This document shows, in pieces, positions 23,163 to 34,900 of a stretch of 64,000 nucleotides of DNA. Source of the stretch: Undaria pinnatifida (Eukaryota; Sar; Phaeophyceae; Laminariales; Alariaceae); the NCBI GenBank assembly GCA_012845835.1, contig JABAKD010000019.1, forward strand, positions 10,698,844 through 10,762,843. The letters are read 5' to 3'. Each line of letters opens with the position of its first letter. Within the stretch, counting starts at the first letter, position 1. The notes below the pieces were generated by a model. That model saw only the letters and a list, made by a program, of their open reading frames with translations, was not told where the DNA came from and ran no database searches. The position numbers were made by a program, and so were the translations under genes.

Positions 23163-23420
23163 GACGCCTGCTACGGTAGAGGTGCACCACTGTTTCTTCT
23201 AATGCTACTCTCTTGAGGGGCTCTATCTACACTTCTCCCAAAACACCCGCTGCAATAAACCGATCGGGGCCCAAAACAGAAGCGCTTCCTGATGAACGAT
23301 CCCATGGCTTATTAGGTAAACAACGAAGATTTATGGGGGGAAAAAAGAACGAAATTCCTACGAACTTTCGGCGAAGGAGCCTAAGGAGCCTCGTCATTCA
23401 GAAAACGTTTCCGACACGTG
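23163..23420 (-). mobile_element. MITE family A, reverse copy
   Basis: Terminus GCTACGGTAGAGGTGCACC, then CGATCCCATGG, GAACGAAATTCCTACGA and CATTCAGAAAACG. Lies back to back with the forward copy at 23416. Confidence 0.75.
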
Positions 23421-23711
23421 CTACGCTACGACGATGGAGGTAGCAGTTTTCGTCTGGAATGGTTTCTGAATGACGGGGCTCCTTAACCCAAAAAATCGTC
23501 GGAAATTGGTCATTTTTTTTTGCATGATCTCGATGTATACCTAGGCCATGGGATTATTCATCCTGCGTAGCAGTTTTAGTTTTCTCCGAATCAGTTCTCG
23601 GGGGAGGTCTTCAACTCCCAAAAACGAGGAAACCTCAAAAAAAAAGTGGTGCACCTCTATCGTAGCACGCGTGTTTCCGCCTAAAAGTGCTGCCTCTATC
23701 GTAGCACGCGT
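23416..23711 (+). mobile_element. MITE family A, forward copy with both termini plus extra terminal fragment
   Basis: From CGACGATGGAGGTAGC through TGACGGGGCTCCTTAACCCA, CTAGGCCATGGG and TCTCCGAATCAGTT to GTGGTGCACCTCTATCGTAG (ends 23672). A further 40 bp repeats a terminus (GTGCTGCCTCTATCGTAGCA). The two ends of the family are inverted repeats of about 18 bp. Confidence 0.8.
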
Positions 23712-23810
23712 CAGGAGTCTACTTGGCTTGACACACCCCTCTCTTAAAGCGCAGCCCGCCCTGTTTCGTTGACTTCCATAGTATTGTACTCACTGTTTAA
23801 GGGACAACTG

Positions 23811-24092
23811 GCGCGTGCTACAATAGAGGCACGATCACTTTTTTTTTGGCCAATTTGCGTTTTCTAAAAGGACTGGGCTCCTTAACCCAAAGTCGTCGGA
23901 ATAATGTCATCACTATTTTGCAATATTTTTTCATCGTATGCCTACTGCTGTAGGCCATGGGGATTATCCATCCGGTAAGAAGCACTTTTTTTTCTCTTTT
24001 CTCGGAAATCTGTTTTCGAGCGGGGGACGTAGAGCTCCGTAAGTGAGGAGCGTCTCGGGAAAAAAACATGGTGCACCCGTACCTTAGCATGC
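23811..24092 (+). mobile_element. MITE family A, full-length forward copy
   Basis: GCGCGTGCTACAATAGAGGC at one end and GGTGCACCCGTACCTTAGCA at the other; core GGGCTCCTTAACCCAAAGTC and GTAGGCCATGGGGATTATCC between. No coding capacity. Confidence 0.8.
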
Positions 24093-24279
24093 CTTCACTA
24101 CCTACTTGGACTCAGTGTGGGAACATTTTCGCGGTCGTAAAAAGGAGGTTAAGGAGGAGGCATGCCGCCGTGTTGTAAAAAAGCAGCAAACGTTTGAGCT
24201 TAGTACGGGGAAATATAGTAATCAGATCTAAACGTGGCTATTAATAGTAAAAACAGGGGGATACACATGTTTTTGCAGG

Positions 24280-24450
24280 GCTTTTCACGGGTCGGATCGA
24301 ATCGGGGTGACCCGGCCCGACCCGTGATATCCGAACACCTCTTGGCCCGACCCATGATATTGCGAATACCTCCTGATCTGTCACGACTCGACCCGTGGCC
24401 TTTAAAAAACACTCTTGACCCGACCCGTCGACCGGGTCATGCCCCATGGC
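24280..24450. repeat. CGACCCGTGATAT degenerate repeat
   Basis: GGCCCGACCCGTGATAT-like blocks recur at about 24320, 24345, 24375 and 24418, separated by 25-45 bp. Confidence 0.6.
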
Positions 24451-24519
24451 AAGCCCTGGGCTTTTGTATGTATCGTGGGTTCAGATTGGTACGGTTCCCC
24501 ACAATACCAAAGCGGAGGT

Positions 24520-25500
24520 ATTTTGGGATGCTGTCAAAGAGGGGACGGTTTTGTGTGGTGTCAATGAGGAGGCGTTTGTGTGCGCCGAAGAGGGGTGTGT
24601 GTCAACGTGTTGTTACAGAGGAGGCGTTTGGGTGTGTCGTTAAATGGAGGCGGGTCCACGTGTTGTAAAACAATAGAGATGTGTTGGTGTGCTACCAAAG
24701 AAGATCGTTTTGATGTGTTGTCAAAAAGGAGGCGTTTTGATGTGCTGTCAAAGGGGAGGCGAATGTGTATGGTGTCAACGCGGAGGCGCTTGGGCGTGTC
24801 GTCGAAGAGGAGAAACTCCAATGGCAACACCTCCTTGCGATTACACTCGTGCAACACCATGGTCTGATTGGTTCAGGCTGGCTTTTCGACCGGCTGAGTT
24901 TCATAAAGCGCCATCGAAGAGCCGCCCGACTGCGCCTGCCAACCTCAACCCCCCCAATGGGTTGGGGGTAAGGTTAGGGTCGGGTGCCGACCTCGAGCCT
25001 CCCAAATAATTGGAGTTGGGGTCAGCTTAGGGTTGGGCCTGGGCAAAAGCGCAAGCTAGAAATCGACCGAAATATATTGCAAGTACATTCGCCAGATGTT
25101 GCAATCAGAGGCACTTCAAAGAGGCGATTTTGTGCGGTGTCAAAGGTCAAGGACGGAGCGTATTGGCGTGTAGTAAAAAATGGGTTTTGAAGCGTTGTCA
25201 GAGCGAAGGAGACGATGAGAACTCTTGTCAAAACGGAGGCGTTCTGGTGTGTTGTGAAAGAGGCACGGCGATTTGGTGTATCGTGTGACGGAGGCGGTTT
25301 GGCGTATAGTCAAGACGCGACTTGGGGGTGTCGTCCACGAAGAGGCGTTTTTGGTGTGCTATCAGAGGAGGCGATTTGGTTTGTTGTCAAATAGGCGGCG
25401 ATTTGACGTGTTGTCCAAATTGAGGCGAATTTGCCAAATTGAGGCGATTTTGCATATCGTCAAAAGGAGACCATTGATGTCTTGCAAGTCGAGAGACGAC
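24520..25500. repeat. about 30-bp minisatellite, interrupted by family F
   Basis: Unit GTGTTGTCAAAGAGGAGGCG then TTTNGGTGTG recurs from 24520 to 24815 and 25105 to 25500; one stray unit lies at 22910. The break at 24830-25075 holds the family F block (CCCAAT(G/A)...GGTTAGGG...GCCGACCTCGAG). The Cys/Arg/Gly-rich frames here follow from the repeat. Confidence 0.78.
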
Positions 25501-26780
25501 TTTTGGTGTGTAAAAAAAACGAGATCATTCAGTGTGCCGCCGAATAGGTTCGGTGCTTTTCCAAGCACGAAAAAAAACAATGGCGGGGTGGCCGGCGTCC
25601 CGTCAATCCCACAACGTTCAACGTTCTCTAACGAGGCGATAACAGAAGCAAATACAGTAGGTAGGTGTTCGATTTTGGGCGAGTCCGTACCCAGAGAATA
25701 TGTGGCAAAATCAATCACGCAGCTCATCACATTTCTCCGGCTATACAACGGCAAGAAAAACGAGCACGCGTACACACGTGAGCCAGCGGCGTATCGGTGC
25801 TGCTAAAAAATGCCAGGCGCGACGTTGGAACTTCGCGGCGTTCAACAAGGCGGATCCTCTCCTGCAGAGTAAAAACGAGCGAGTGTCGAAACAAGGGTTC
25901 GTTCAGTTCGAATATAAGGTTCGCCCGCTAGTCTCCGCGGTGGTCTCAGACCAATCTCCAAAAGTGCCATGTCACGGCATGAAGTATAACATATCCAACT
26001 TGATTGCGGACGCGTGTGCTCCTATGTATGTTTAACATTCGGGGAATATCGGCAGTATGCGCGTTGTTCTCATGGTGGCAACAATAAAACTCCATAGGCC
26101 GGCCGCGAAAGCCACGATGCTGACGTTCGGCGACGGCGAAGATAGCTCTTTCTTGTGTTTTGAAGCATAAGCGTAACCGTTGCTTAAGCGTTAGCATGAT
26201 CACGTGTTGGTGTTCATCCATACGAGGGCACACGTCGGGCGCCAATTATTGAAAAAACGAGCCCTTCGGGTTGCCTCTTCTCTGTGGGCAAAACCGCCGT
26301 CCCTCCTTACATACCATAGTATGCATACTGCACACCAAAAAACTAACCAAACCGCAACTAAAGAGGGCGAATGCGCCGCTCGATATCTCCCTTATTTTGC
26401 ACCTTGGACAACGCCGAGACGCGGCCACCAACTATGCTGTCTGTGTGTAGAAGAGCGAAAGTTCACCAAAAAGCAGCCCGCTGTCTGCCAAAGGATGAGA
26501 GTTTGTCCTGTCTTCGGGGTAACATTATTAGCCCTTGAACGGCGGGATAAAAGACCCCCTCTTCTCCCACGAGAAACACCCTCCCCCTTCCCCCACGAGA
26601 CATACATATGCATTGGAATGGGGTACCGGTACGAAGAGCTTTGGTATGATTACAGTAATCCGACAGGCTACGAGCTCGTACGGTATACCAGTACGTACGT
26701 AACCAATGTGGCGCCGCGTCGCTCCTTCAATCTCGACTAGAGACGACACGGCACCAACCATACCGAAAAATAATGTCAAC
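25500..26780. other. no gene supported
   Basis: Several 100-180-codon frames (for example 26204-26740) show no domain, no matching splice pattern and no codon signal I can trust. Left unassigned. Confidence 0.4.
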
Positions 26781-26784
26781 AGGT

Positions 26785-27240
26785 GTAGGCATCTGGTTCC
26801 GCCCGCGGAAGGGAGAGAGTCGATCGCGGAGTGCCTGATTGATACTTTTACGTTCGTGCCTACTCTAACGTAGGGTGGAGATGTTTTTTTTCGCTTGGAG
26901 CTGACCAGAGTCGCAGCATCGCTCGTTCAACACCGCCACGAGACAAGAGGGCACCGATCGCGACCGTACCGAGACTACGCTCACCCTTTCAGGCATCGTG
27001 TCGCGGCAGGGAAGGGGAGAAGGCCGAGCGTGGAGTGCCTGAAACTCCTACGCATGTAATGTATCTTTTCTACCTAGCGTAAGGTTGTTGTTGCACGTGG
27101 AGCCCTTTTTCAACTTCGGCAAGAGGCACAAGAGGGCACCGATCATGACCGTATCTAGTCTTACGCTTGCAGGCATCTGGTGCGCCGGGGGAGGGGAAGG
27201 GGTGGAGGGCGGAGTGCCTCGGTATTCTTGCGCACGTGTA
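26785..27240. repeat. tandem repeat, three units of about 180-205 bp
   Basis: AGGCATC(T/G)(G)GTG-CG, then GGGGAAGG-GAG, then GGAGTGCCTGA and GAGGGCACCGATC(G/A) recur from 26786, 26991 and 27172. Confidence 0.72.
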
Positions 27241-27605
27241 GTACTGTAATACAAAGGTACAGTATGCACTTTCTACTTATTACGTAACGACCGCGGCCGA
27301 CCAACACCAACCCTAAAAGAGCTCGATAAATACAACCCCCCAACAGAGCGCATGCACTACAAAAAGGGGCAGCAACAGATAAACCGACACGGTGGCTCCT
27401 TGCGGCAGGCAGTATCACCCCTGCTCCCTTTAACCCACCCACCCACCCACCCCTTGAAAGCTAAGCTTGACAAGCGTGCCTGCGTGTCACGCAGGACATC
27501 CTCCTCAGCCATCAGCATCGGAACTCGAAACCCAGAGAAACGAACTCGCTTGACGGCACACCCGCTGCGCGAGGATGTGACCACAGCTGGTAATCCTTCG
27601 GGGTG

Positions 27606-27869
27606 CTATCGGTTCGGGGCTTCCTTCTCAGTCTTCCTGCCAACACCATCTGCACCACCCACACCGCGGCCTCCTGCCCTCGCTGCTGCATCTTCCTCCT
27701 CCATGGCTCTCCTGCGAACCTTCGCCTCTCCGCGGAGACGCCCTCTTCGCTTGGCGTTCTCGAGCGCGGTGTCGTCATGCTGAGCAAAACGATCGAACAC
27801 GACGTAGCCCACGTACGATATGAAGACACACGCCATCGCGCCTTGCTGGAGCGCACGCTTGTGGCTCAT
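27606..27869 (-). CDS. possible small single-pass membrane protein, 87 aa, unknown function
   Basis: I do not recognise this family. From the internal ATG at 27869 the frame gives MSHKRALQQGAMACVFISYV, a hydrophobic helix (about residues 10-26, GAMACVFISYVGYVVF), then a charged basic/acidic region rich in Arg, Lys and Glu (about 40-60) and a Gly/Ala tail. Short N-terminus, one helix and a charged tail resemble small mitochondrial inner-membrane or assembly proteins, but that is analogy only. The frame is open back to 28004, yet that extension reads through the presumed promoter, so I prefer 27869. It is head-to-head with SMC4 (474 bp between ATGs). It could be the first exon of a longer gene, since no splice model was testable, or it could be a chance ORF. 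Confidence 0.45.
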   Translation of the reverse strand: MSHKRALQQGAMACVFISYVGYVVFDRFAQHDDTALENAKRRGRLRGEAKVRRRAMEEEDAAARAGGRGVGGADGVGRKTEKEAPNR

Positions 27870-27971
27870 GGTCGGGGCTCTCTGCCGTCCGAAACCACAC
27901 AAGAACAAGAGACCCGGATTGCTACTCGTTGCTGCTTTGAAATCGAACTTCGGCGGGTTTCGATATATGCT

Positions 27972-28084
27972 ATTGGCGGTTTTTACCCTATTAGTAACAG
28001 CCAATGAGAGGGCTTAATTCAACATTTCAGCCTATCACCATCCGCGAGGCAACGCCGATCGAATTTTCAAAATTCCTAACGGCG
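27972..28084. promoter_or_regulatory. putative bidirectional promoter between the - strand ORF and SMC4
   Basis: Two CCAAT boxes face opposite ways: one on the - strand (27976-27972, read as ATTGG on +) and one on the + strand (28001-28005). CCTAACGGCG at 28075-28084 resembles the plant M-phase MSA element, whose AACGG core binds MYB3R, with one mismatch outside the core. A-T-rich stretches lie between. SMC4 is a mitotic gene, so CCAAT plus MSA-like sites are plausible. No transcription start can be seen. Inference from motif match only. Confidence 0.4.
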
Positions 28085-28342
28085 AGAGAGTAGACAGCAA
28101 GGGGCAAGACGCTCGACGCTCGACATACTTCGAGCGCTGGAGCCCGGCAGACCTCGAGTTACGGTTGCGCAGCCCCCATCTTATACAGCCACGGGAAGGC
28201 TCCTCGGTAATCTGTAGGTGGGTTCAGCCGCTTTGTTCGAGACCCCTCTTCGCTTCTGCATTGCGGCAGGCATCGCAACGGCAACGAGGTCGAGGCCAGT
28301 GGGAGGCGACACGCGAGCCTTGGAATACAAAGCTAAGCTGCC

Positions 28343-28912
28343 ATGTCGAGCTCGGATGCAGCAGTAGAGGACATGGACGTGGGCGACACCAGCCGGGCGG
28401 AGATGGCCACTGCTGTCGGCGAAGGGAATATCCCAGGGGTGGAGCCGAAGGTGGGAACGAAGGCAGGCGAGGAGGACGTGCGACAAGCTTCTTTGGAGTT
28501 GGAGGGCCAAGCCGTCGGAGATGGGGAGGCAGCGGCACCGACGGCAGCTGCTGCAGCTGCTGGGGCGCGGGAGGAGGGGAATGGGGAGGCAACAACGCCC
28601 CCTGAGCGCAAGGCCCGCCTCCTGATTACCAAGATGGAGATGGAGAACTTCAAGTCCTACGGCGGCCTGCGCGAGATTGGCCCCTTCCACAAGTGCTTCT
28701 CGTCCATCGTCGGGCCTAACGGCTCGGGCAAGTCGAACGTGATCGATGCCATGCTGTTCGTGTTCGGGAAGAGGGCCAAGAAGCTGCGTCTCAACAAGGT
28801 CAGCGACCTGATCCACAGCTCGGATACCTACGGGAAGCTGGACTTTGCTCGAGTATCCGTGCACTTCGTTGATATCTTGGACGTGGACGGCTCGGAAGAT
28901 GACTATGAGGAG
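28343..28912 (+). CDS. SMC4: SMC4 exon 1 (residues 1-190)
   Basis: Start codon context is gccATGtcg, with an in-frame TAA nine bases before it. The first 88 residues are low-complexity (Ala, Gly, Glu). KARLLITKMEMENFKSYGG then begins the conserved head, followed by Walker A at residues 124-131 and the block FVFGKRAKKLR. It ends in DDYEE at a strong donor GAG|gtgagt, phase 0. Confidence 0.96.
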
Positions 28913-31900
28913 GTGAGTGACCACTGCACCGCTGCTGCTGCTTGAAAGCATGGATAGTTTTTTCGTCATTTTGCGATTTTCGATTTTGTACCAGTTACAG
29001 TACAGGAAGTGCGAGTTCGTATGAGTATTTCATTAGTTCACCTCGAATTCGAATCCAGCAGCAGAGAGCAGCATCATCCAGTATGCAGAACAAGCAGCAC
29101 GTCGGCACGATTCTACTGCTGCTGCTGCGCCTCTCTGCTGCTGTGCTGTGCTGCTGCTGCGTTCACTGCCGTGCACCTACGGAATAACAAGATGAATGGT
29201 ATGTACAGCAGTTGTGAGGAACGATATACATGATGAGATACGAGTACAGCAGGGCAGTTGGTGCAAGTACGGCTTATTTATGCTCGCAGCACGTGGGAGC
29301 CAGGTTTCCTCCGAGGCAGGGATATCGATAGACCCCATCTATTAGCTGCTACTGCTGTTGCTGTTGCCCCGATCACTACTACTACGTTATATGCTCGTAT
29401 CATACGACTACAATGTACTGCTGCTGAGCAGAGGCGATTCGTTATGTGTTACATCCAACGTTCCGCCTGCTGTTGGTCTGGGTTCCCCCTGTGCTTTTAT
29501 TCTTGGTGTCCTCCACACCACCAGCATATCGCACCCGCACGAACACAAGGGCATTGGGCTCTGTCTACATATTTCTTCTGATATACCAGGACAGGAAGAG
29601 CGAACAGCGGGGTATATCATGGAGCTTGGCGACAAGCAATGATGCGATGCCTCATGTTTCGCCCGGTGGTGGATCTGTATGACCTACAATAGAACTTACG
29701 CACAAAATATGCGTAGCTGCCATAGACTAAAGGATTACCTACGGGGACATGATCTGCTAGGGCTGGGCACTGGCTGACTCGGTCAGTATCGATTATACTA
29801 AAATCTATCAGTATACTGGAGTGCAGCAGTTGTTGTTGTTGTTCTCACATTAACTCGCGTAATCAAGTCCGTGGTCACAGGACAGGCTCCAGTCACTATG
29901 GAGCTGAGGAATACCCGAGGGAAGAACACAAACCAAAGGTGGTCCACGCATATTATAAGAAAAAAAATACACTCCAGCTGTGAGATCGAAGATTTTGTCG
30001 AAACTCATCTTTGCAAGCTATGTGTGATACTCCGATCGCGCGTATTACGTGTTGTGTGTCCTCATTGAGGATATAGGTCGGAGACTCCCCTTGCAACTGC
30101 AGTCTAGCTATCAGGGTCAACAGGGTGATGTTAAGTCAGTCTGTGCACGGAAACTATAAAACACGTTTTTGAGGGGGACAAAATCTGACAGCTGTGAAAG
30201 GAAATGCATCAGTTTATCAAGTGAATCCAATAAGTCGAATAACCGGTGAGGGGAGGGCGGAGTTTTAAAGGACGTGGGGGCCTGGGTTTGATCAAGAGGG
30301 GGCCGGGGGGGGGGGAGGGGCAGCTTAATCTGTGCGTGGATACTGTAAATCTTTCAAGGGGATAAATCTGACGGTTTTGGAAAGAATGCACCAGTTTATC
30401 ATGGGGGGCGGGCGGGACGGGCGGGGCAGCTCAATCTGTGCGTGGAAACTAAAACGCATACGTATATCACAGCTGACGCAATTCATGCCTCCACCAGAAA
30501 CATATAAAAGTGATATCGGGAGTCAGCGTACGATGTGCCAGTTCCATACTGGTGCATAGGTCTCATTACTCGCGCCTATACCGCTTGCCACCCAAAGAAA
30601 GACTACCACGTATATATTGCACGTAGTACGTATCACTGCGCATACGCACGACGGACGCAAGCCAATTGGAAAAAAGAAACAAAGAAAAGAAAAGAAGATA
30701 AAGGAAAGGAAAGAAAATAAAAGAAAGCGAAAACACGAAAAAGGAAAGGAGCAGCAGTATATTGGTCGAAGCGAGGCGGCCGAGCGTAGCTCGGCCAATA
30801 GCCCCCCCCCGGCTCCTGAAGGGGCCCCGCTGGAGGCGCCGCCGGAAGCCCCAAAAAATCGCATTTTCGCTTCATTTCCCATCAGAATCGAGGCTCAAAA
30901 CTTTGTTGGCTGGGGGTGGTTGCAGTCATCTACAGGGCAAAAACTAAGAAAAGGACGAGAAAAAGACATGCAACCTGTGGTGATTATGAGACGTTTTTCA
31001 TGTTGTTGGTGTTCGCGCAAGTGCATGATAACTCGTTCTCACGTATGACAGATCGTTCTGACGTATAATATCATATTTAATGTTTGTTACTTCGAAGTAT
31101 TTACTAACTGTTACTCCATCGCTCCTACCCTTGGGGGACAGGGTGGTAGTAGGCTCTCACCACCAAACAAAACACAGGAAAGCACATGCCAACAAAAATA
31201 CGAAAATAAGACGAAAAACAAAACAAACAGAATGAAGGAAACTACTCGTACATCATAACCGGTATCAAGTATTTGGTGCTCAACAAAGAGAAACAACCAA
31301 ACATGAAAAAAGTGGAAGGAAGGAACGCATGCGTGAAAAGTCTCAACAGCCGGGGGGTGGCGGAGATCTTTTAGCGTACAAACAGGAATCATGCGAGAGG
31401 AAAGATCGCGTGAAAAGAAGCAACAGCCGGGGGGGTGGCGGAGATCTTGTAGCGAACACAACCCCCCTCCCCCCCAAAAAAAAATTACGAGTGAACAACA
31501 AAGAAATAACGAAAGAAAACAGACAGAAAGACAACATGGCAATATAGGCGAGCAGCGAAAGGATGCACTGCAACAACAAAAATATACGGAAGTTTATGAC
31601 AAAGACGAGAACGCCCAGAGAAGGAGGGAGAGAGGGGAGTGAGGGGGGGCGGGGGGGCGGGCGGGGAGAAGTACTGGATCGTATACGACAGAAGATAACC
31701 CACCCACATAAAATAGCACACCCCCCACAGAATACAACACCCGTTGATAACGTTTTTTAATCTCAAAGAAAAAGGAGAATAATCACCGGGGTTACATAAG
31801 GCAACACACCCCTCAGGTTGCGCCGCATGTATTCACGGGGCCCCTGCTACAATCACCCGGGTGATACAGCATCTGTCCTTTGTTCCCGCACAATACACCC

Positions 31901-34900
31901 CTGTGTGCGGGGAACAACACCTCCAACAACGTAGACGTGGAGGGAGAACAGAATCCCGCCGCAGCTTACTCCGCTCCTTCGCCAGCTGCTTCGACTGCTG
32001 CTTCCACCGTAGCAGCGCAGGCTCAACCGATGACCTCGTTATTTCAACACGAGGGAGAAAATTCTTCCACGCCTGTTGCTGCTGCTGCCGCTGGTGCTGC
32101 AGCTGGCACAGTAACAGGCGCCAATGTGGCAGCCACCGCACTGGCTCAGCAGCCTTTTGCTGAGCCTCTCGCAACAGCACACACAGGTGCCGCAGAAGAG
32201 TCCATACGCACCAGTCAAGCGTCCCAGGTGGACTCGACGGGGCAGCAGCCCAGCAATCCCATCGGCATGTCATCATACCCCCGCAATACCACAACCCTGC
32301 TGTGTGCTATATCAGCAATTGTCGTCAAGCAAGTGTTATCACACGCCCTTGTTGTCACACCCTCTCATTACCTCACTCCCTGCAAGCGTGCGGCAGTGTT
32401 ATCACACCCCATGGTCTATCAAACCCCCTTCGTGGCCCCTGCGACCTGCACGTTCTCTTCTGGGTTACATAAGATAGCACACCCCCCACAGATGACCACA
32501 CCCCGTTACATTTTTTTTTAACTCCAAAATGTTTTCACCGGGGTGCGTTATCTTTTGTCGTATACGGTAACTCATTCGCCAGCATTGGGTGGGTTTCCGT
32601 ACTATATTGTGCGCTGTTCATTGGACGTACGTCAAATAAAACTATTGCCTAATATACTGGCCGGGTCAATCAGTAGATTAATATTGCCAGTAGATTACTG
32701 CTGCCAGTAAATACTGAGTCAATGCCGATCCCTTTGATTTACTGCTGTAGATCATGATCTGTACAAGGTGTGGTATCATATAATATCATAGAGTTTGGCG
32801 ATAAGCAACGCTGCCATGCTATGAAGACTGCCGCAGTGGTATGTATAATCCGATGATACCACCATACGTACGAGTACTCGTACCAGGTATATTACCTGTA
32901 TATTACAAGCTTGTAAAAACTTCAACGACTTTGTAACGTGAACCAGGTGTATACAGCAGTGGTAATTGTATACCTGAGAACCAGGTGTTTGTGTCCCCCC
33001 GCGCAGTGGGATGGTTGGAGAAGGAGGCAGAGAAGAACGGTACCAAGGGGGCACAAAAGGAGAAGGAGGAGCATTGCCGACTTCTTACATGGACGGGATC
33101 GAGTACTGCTCACGTCCATGCAGATGTATACCAGGGATCGGTATTGCCTATGAGTAATCGTGTGTGTCGCCCAGTTACCTACCGGTAATTACCGCAACTC
33201 AACTTTTCGCATTACCCTCGTACCAGTACTTTACCGCAATGTCGGGAACGGAGAAGAAGACTCCCGGCTTTCCACTACCTTCTCTGCAAACCAATGTGGT
33301 TCTGCTACAAACGCCTAAAAGCTAAAAACACGTGTGTAATGTGCTGATGTGTCCGGTACGTACTCATCAATTGTAGTGTATGCATTCGTGTGGAGGTGTA
33401 GTCGTATGGAAACGTCTTAGCTTTTCATTAGGGGACGTTGGAGATCTGACGTTACCTCGATGTTACCGCGTTTTTTTTTGTGACCTACCGTCCACTGTAG
33501 TTATCTGTAGTTATCTGTAATTGCCTGTGTACAGGTAATACCAGTCCTTGGTTGTTACATTATGACAGCGCCATTGCCCTTAGAGGCGACGGGGCCTGTT
33601 GTAAGACATTTTGGCATCGTACATTCGCTGGTCTCGCGTGTAGTGGGATGGTGCAATAGCGGGAGGAGGATGGATAAGAGGCAGAAGGAAACAAGGGGGG
33701 ATGGTATGTAGGACGAGGAGGAGTATTGCCGACATTCGGCCAGTGGACAGATATGCGTGCTGCCGACATTCATGCAGTTTTATTCGTTATGGCTCCGCCT
33801 TCGCCCATACAGGCGGCGGGCCATGTTTATAAACCCCAGTATTCGCGTATGCGCTAACCTCGCGTGTAGTGGGATCGGAAGGAGAGAAAGACGAGGAGGA
33901 GGAAAACAGGGGGGGCGGCGGGGGCGGGGAGGGAGGGGGTGGGGGGAGGGGGGGGGTACTCATTTCTTGCTTGCCTTAGTCATTTGACCATTGGCCGCGC
34001 ACCACTTTGGAGACGGAGCACCGTTCCTACTCCTAATAGAGACACCTCCAGCGCTTGGGCGCTCATTACGTTTTATCCACATATAGTAGTACGCAAAGAC
34101 GGTTTGCTTTTCTTGTCCTTCAATCCTGTTTCACCGTCTGTAGCCGCCACCTATCTTCTAGGAATTGACATTCCTTGACATCATTTCGGACACGACGGCC
34201 GCTGGTTGTCTGTCGTCTTTTCGTGTCTCTGCAACTGTCCGATAACAGGTCCCCGGAACACGCCTCGTCGTGACCCGTACGGCGTACTCGAACAACCAGA
34301 GCAAGTACCAGGTTGACGGGAAAAACACCACCTTCGCGGAGGTAAGTTTTTCTTGCGCGTTTTTGCATAGGTTTCCATCATTGTAGCATGTTTTTGCATG
34401 TTTTTGCATGTTTTTGCGCTGTAGCGGTTGTTCGCTACGATAGAAGGTGCACTACTTTTGTTCTGAGGTTTCGTCAAGACCTCTCCCAAAACTGATATGG
34501 ACAAAAATAAAACTGCTGCCGGATGAAAAATCCCATGAGCAAGGATATACACGACGAGAATCGTTCCCAAATATTGGCCTATTATTTATTTATTTTCCAA
34601 CGATTTTGGGTTAAAGAGCCCCGTCATTCAGAAACCATTTCAGACCAAAAGTGCTACCTCCATCGTGGCCCGCAGGGGGAGTGTTTGGTGTCAGCCGTAG
34701 CGATGGTGTTTCGCACGCAGGTAGTAGCATCTGCTGCAGGAGTAGCTGTGGTAGTGGCCGCCGCCGCCCCAGCAGCAACAGCAGCAGCAGTACTCGTGCC
34801 CAGCGGTAGTACGAGGTACCTGGTAGTTCCTACCGTAGGTATAGTCCTAGTAGTACGCCGCGGTTGCTCGCCATGAACGCCACTTCACCCCCCCCTCGCC

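Larger units (their letters stand above)
28913..34248 (+). other. SMC4 intron 1 (5.3 kb) and its repeat content
   Basis: Holds CTG-rich microsatellite stretches (29100-29420), family D (29830-29935), an inverted repeat partner of intron 4 (29945-30310), A/G-rich AAAGAAA tract (30668-30755), CACCCGGGTG palindrome elements (31690-32560), G-rich tract (33900-33955) and family E in reverse (33955-34035). No second gene was recognised. Confidence 0.7.

Noticed and set aside
24520-25500. CRISPR-like array because of about 30-bp repeats
   Set aside because: Units are contiguous, diverged and lack unique spacers; eukaryotic minisatellite.
26204-26740. 178-codon + strand frame
   Set aside because: No recognisable domain, odd composition and overlapping open frames on the other strand; insufficient support for a gene.
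28181-28969. 262-codon - strand frame over SMC4 exon 1
   Set aside because: Shadow of the GC-rich first exon on the opposite strand; the + strand matches SMC4 residue by residue.
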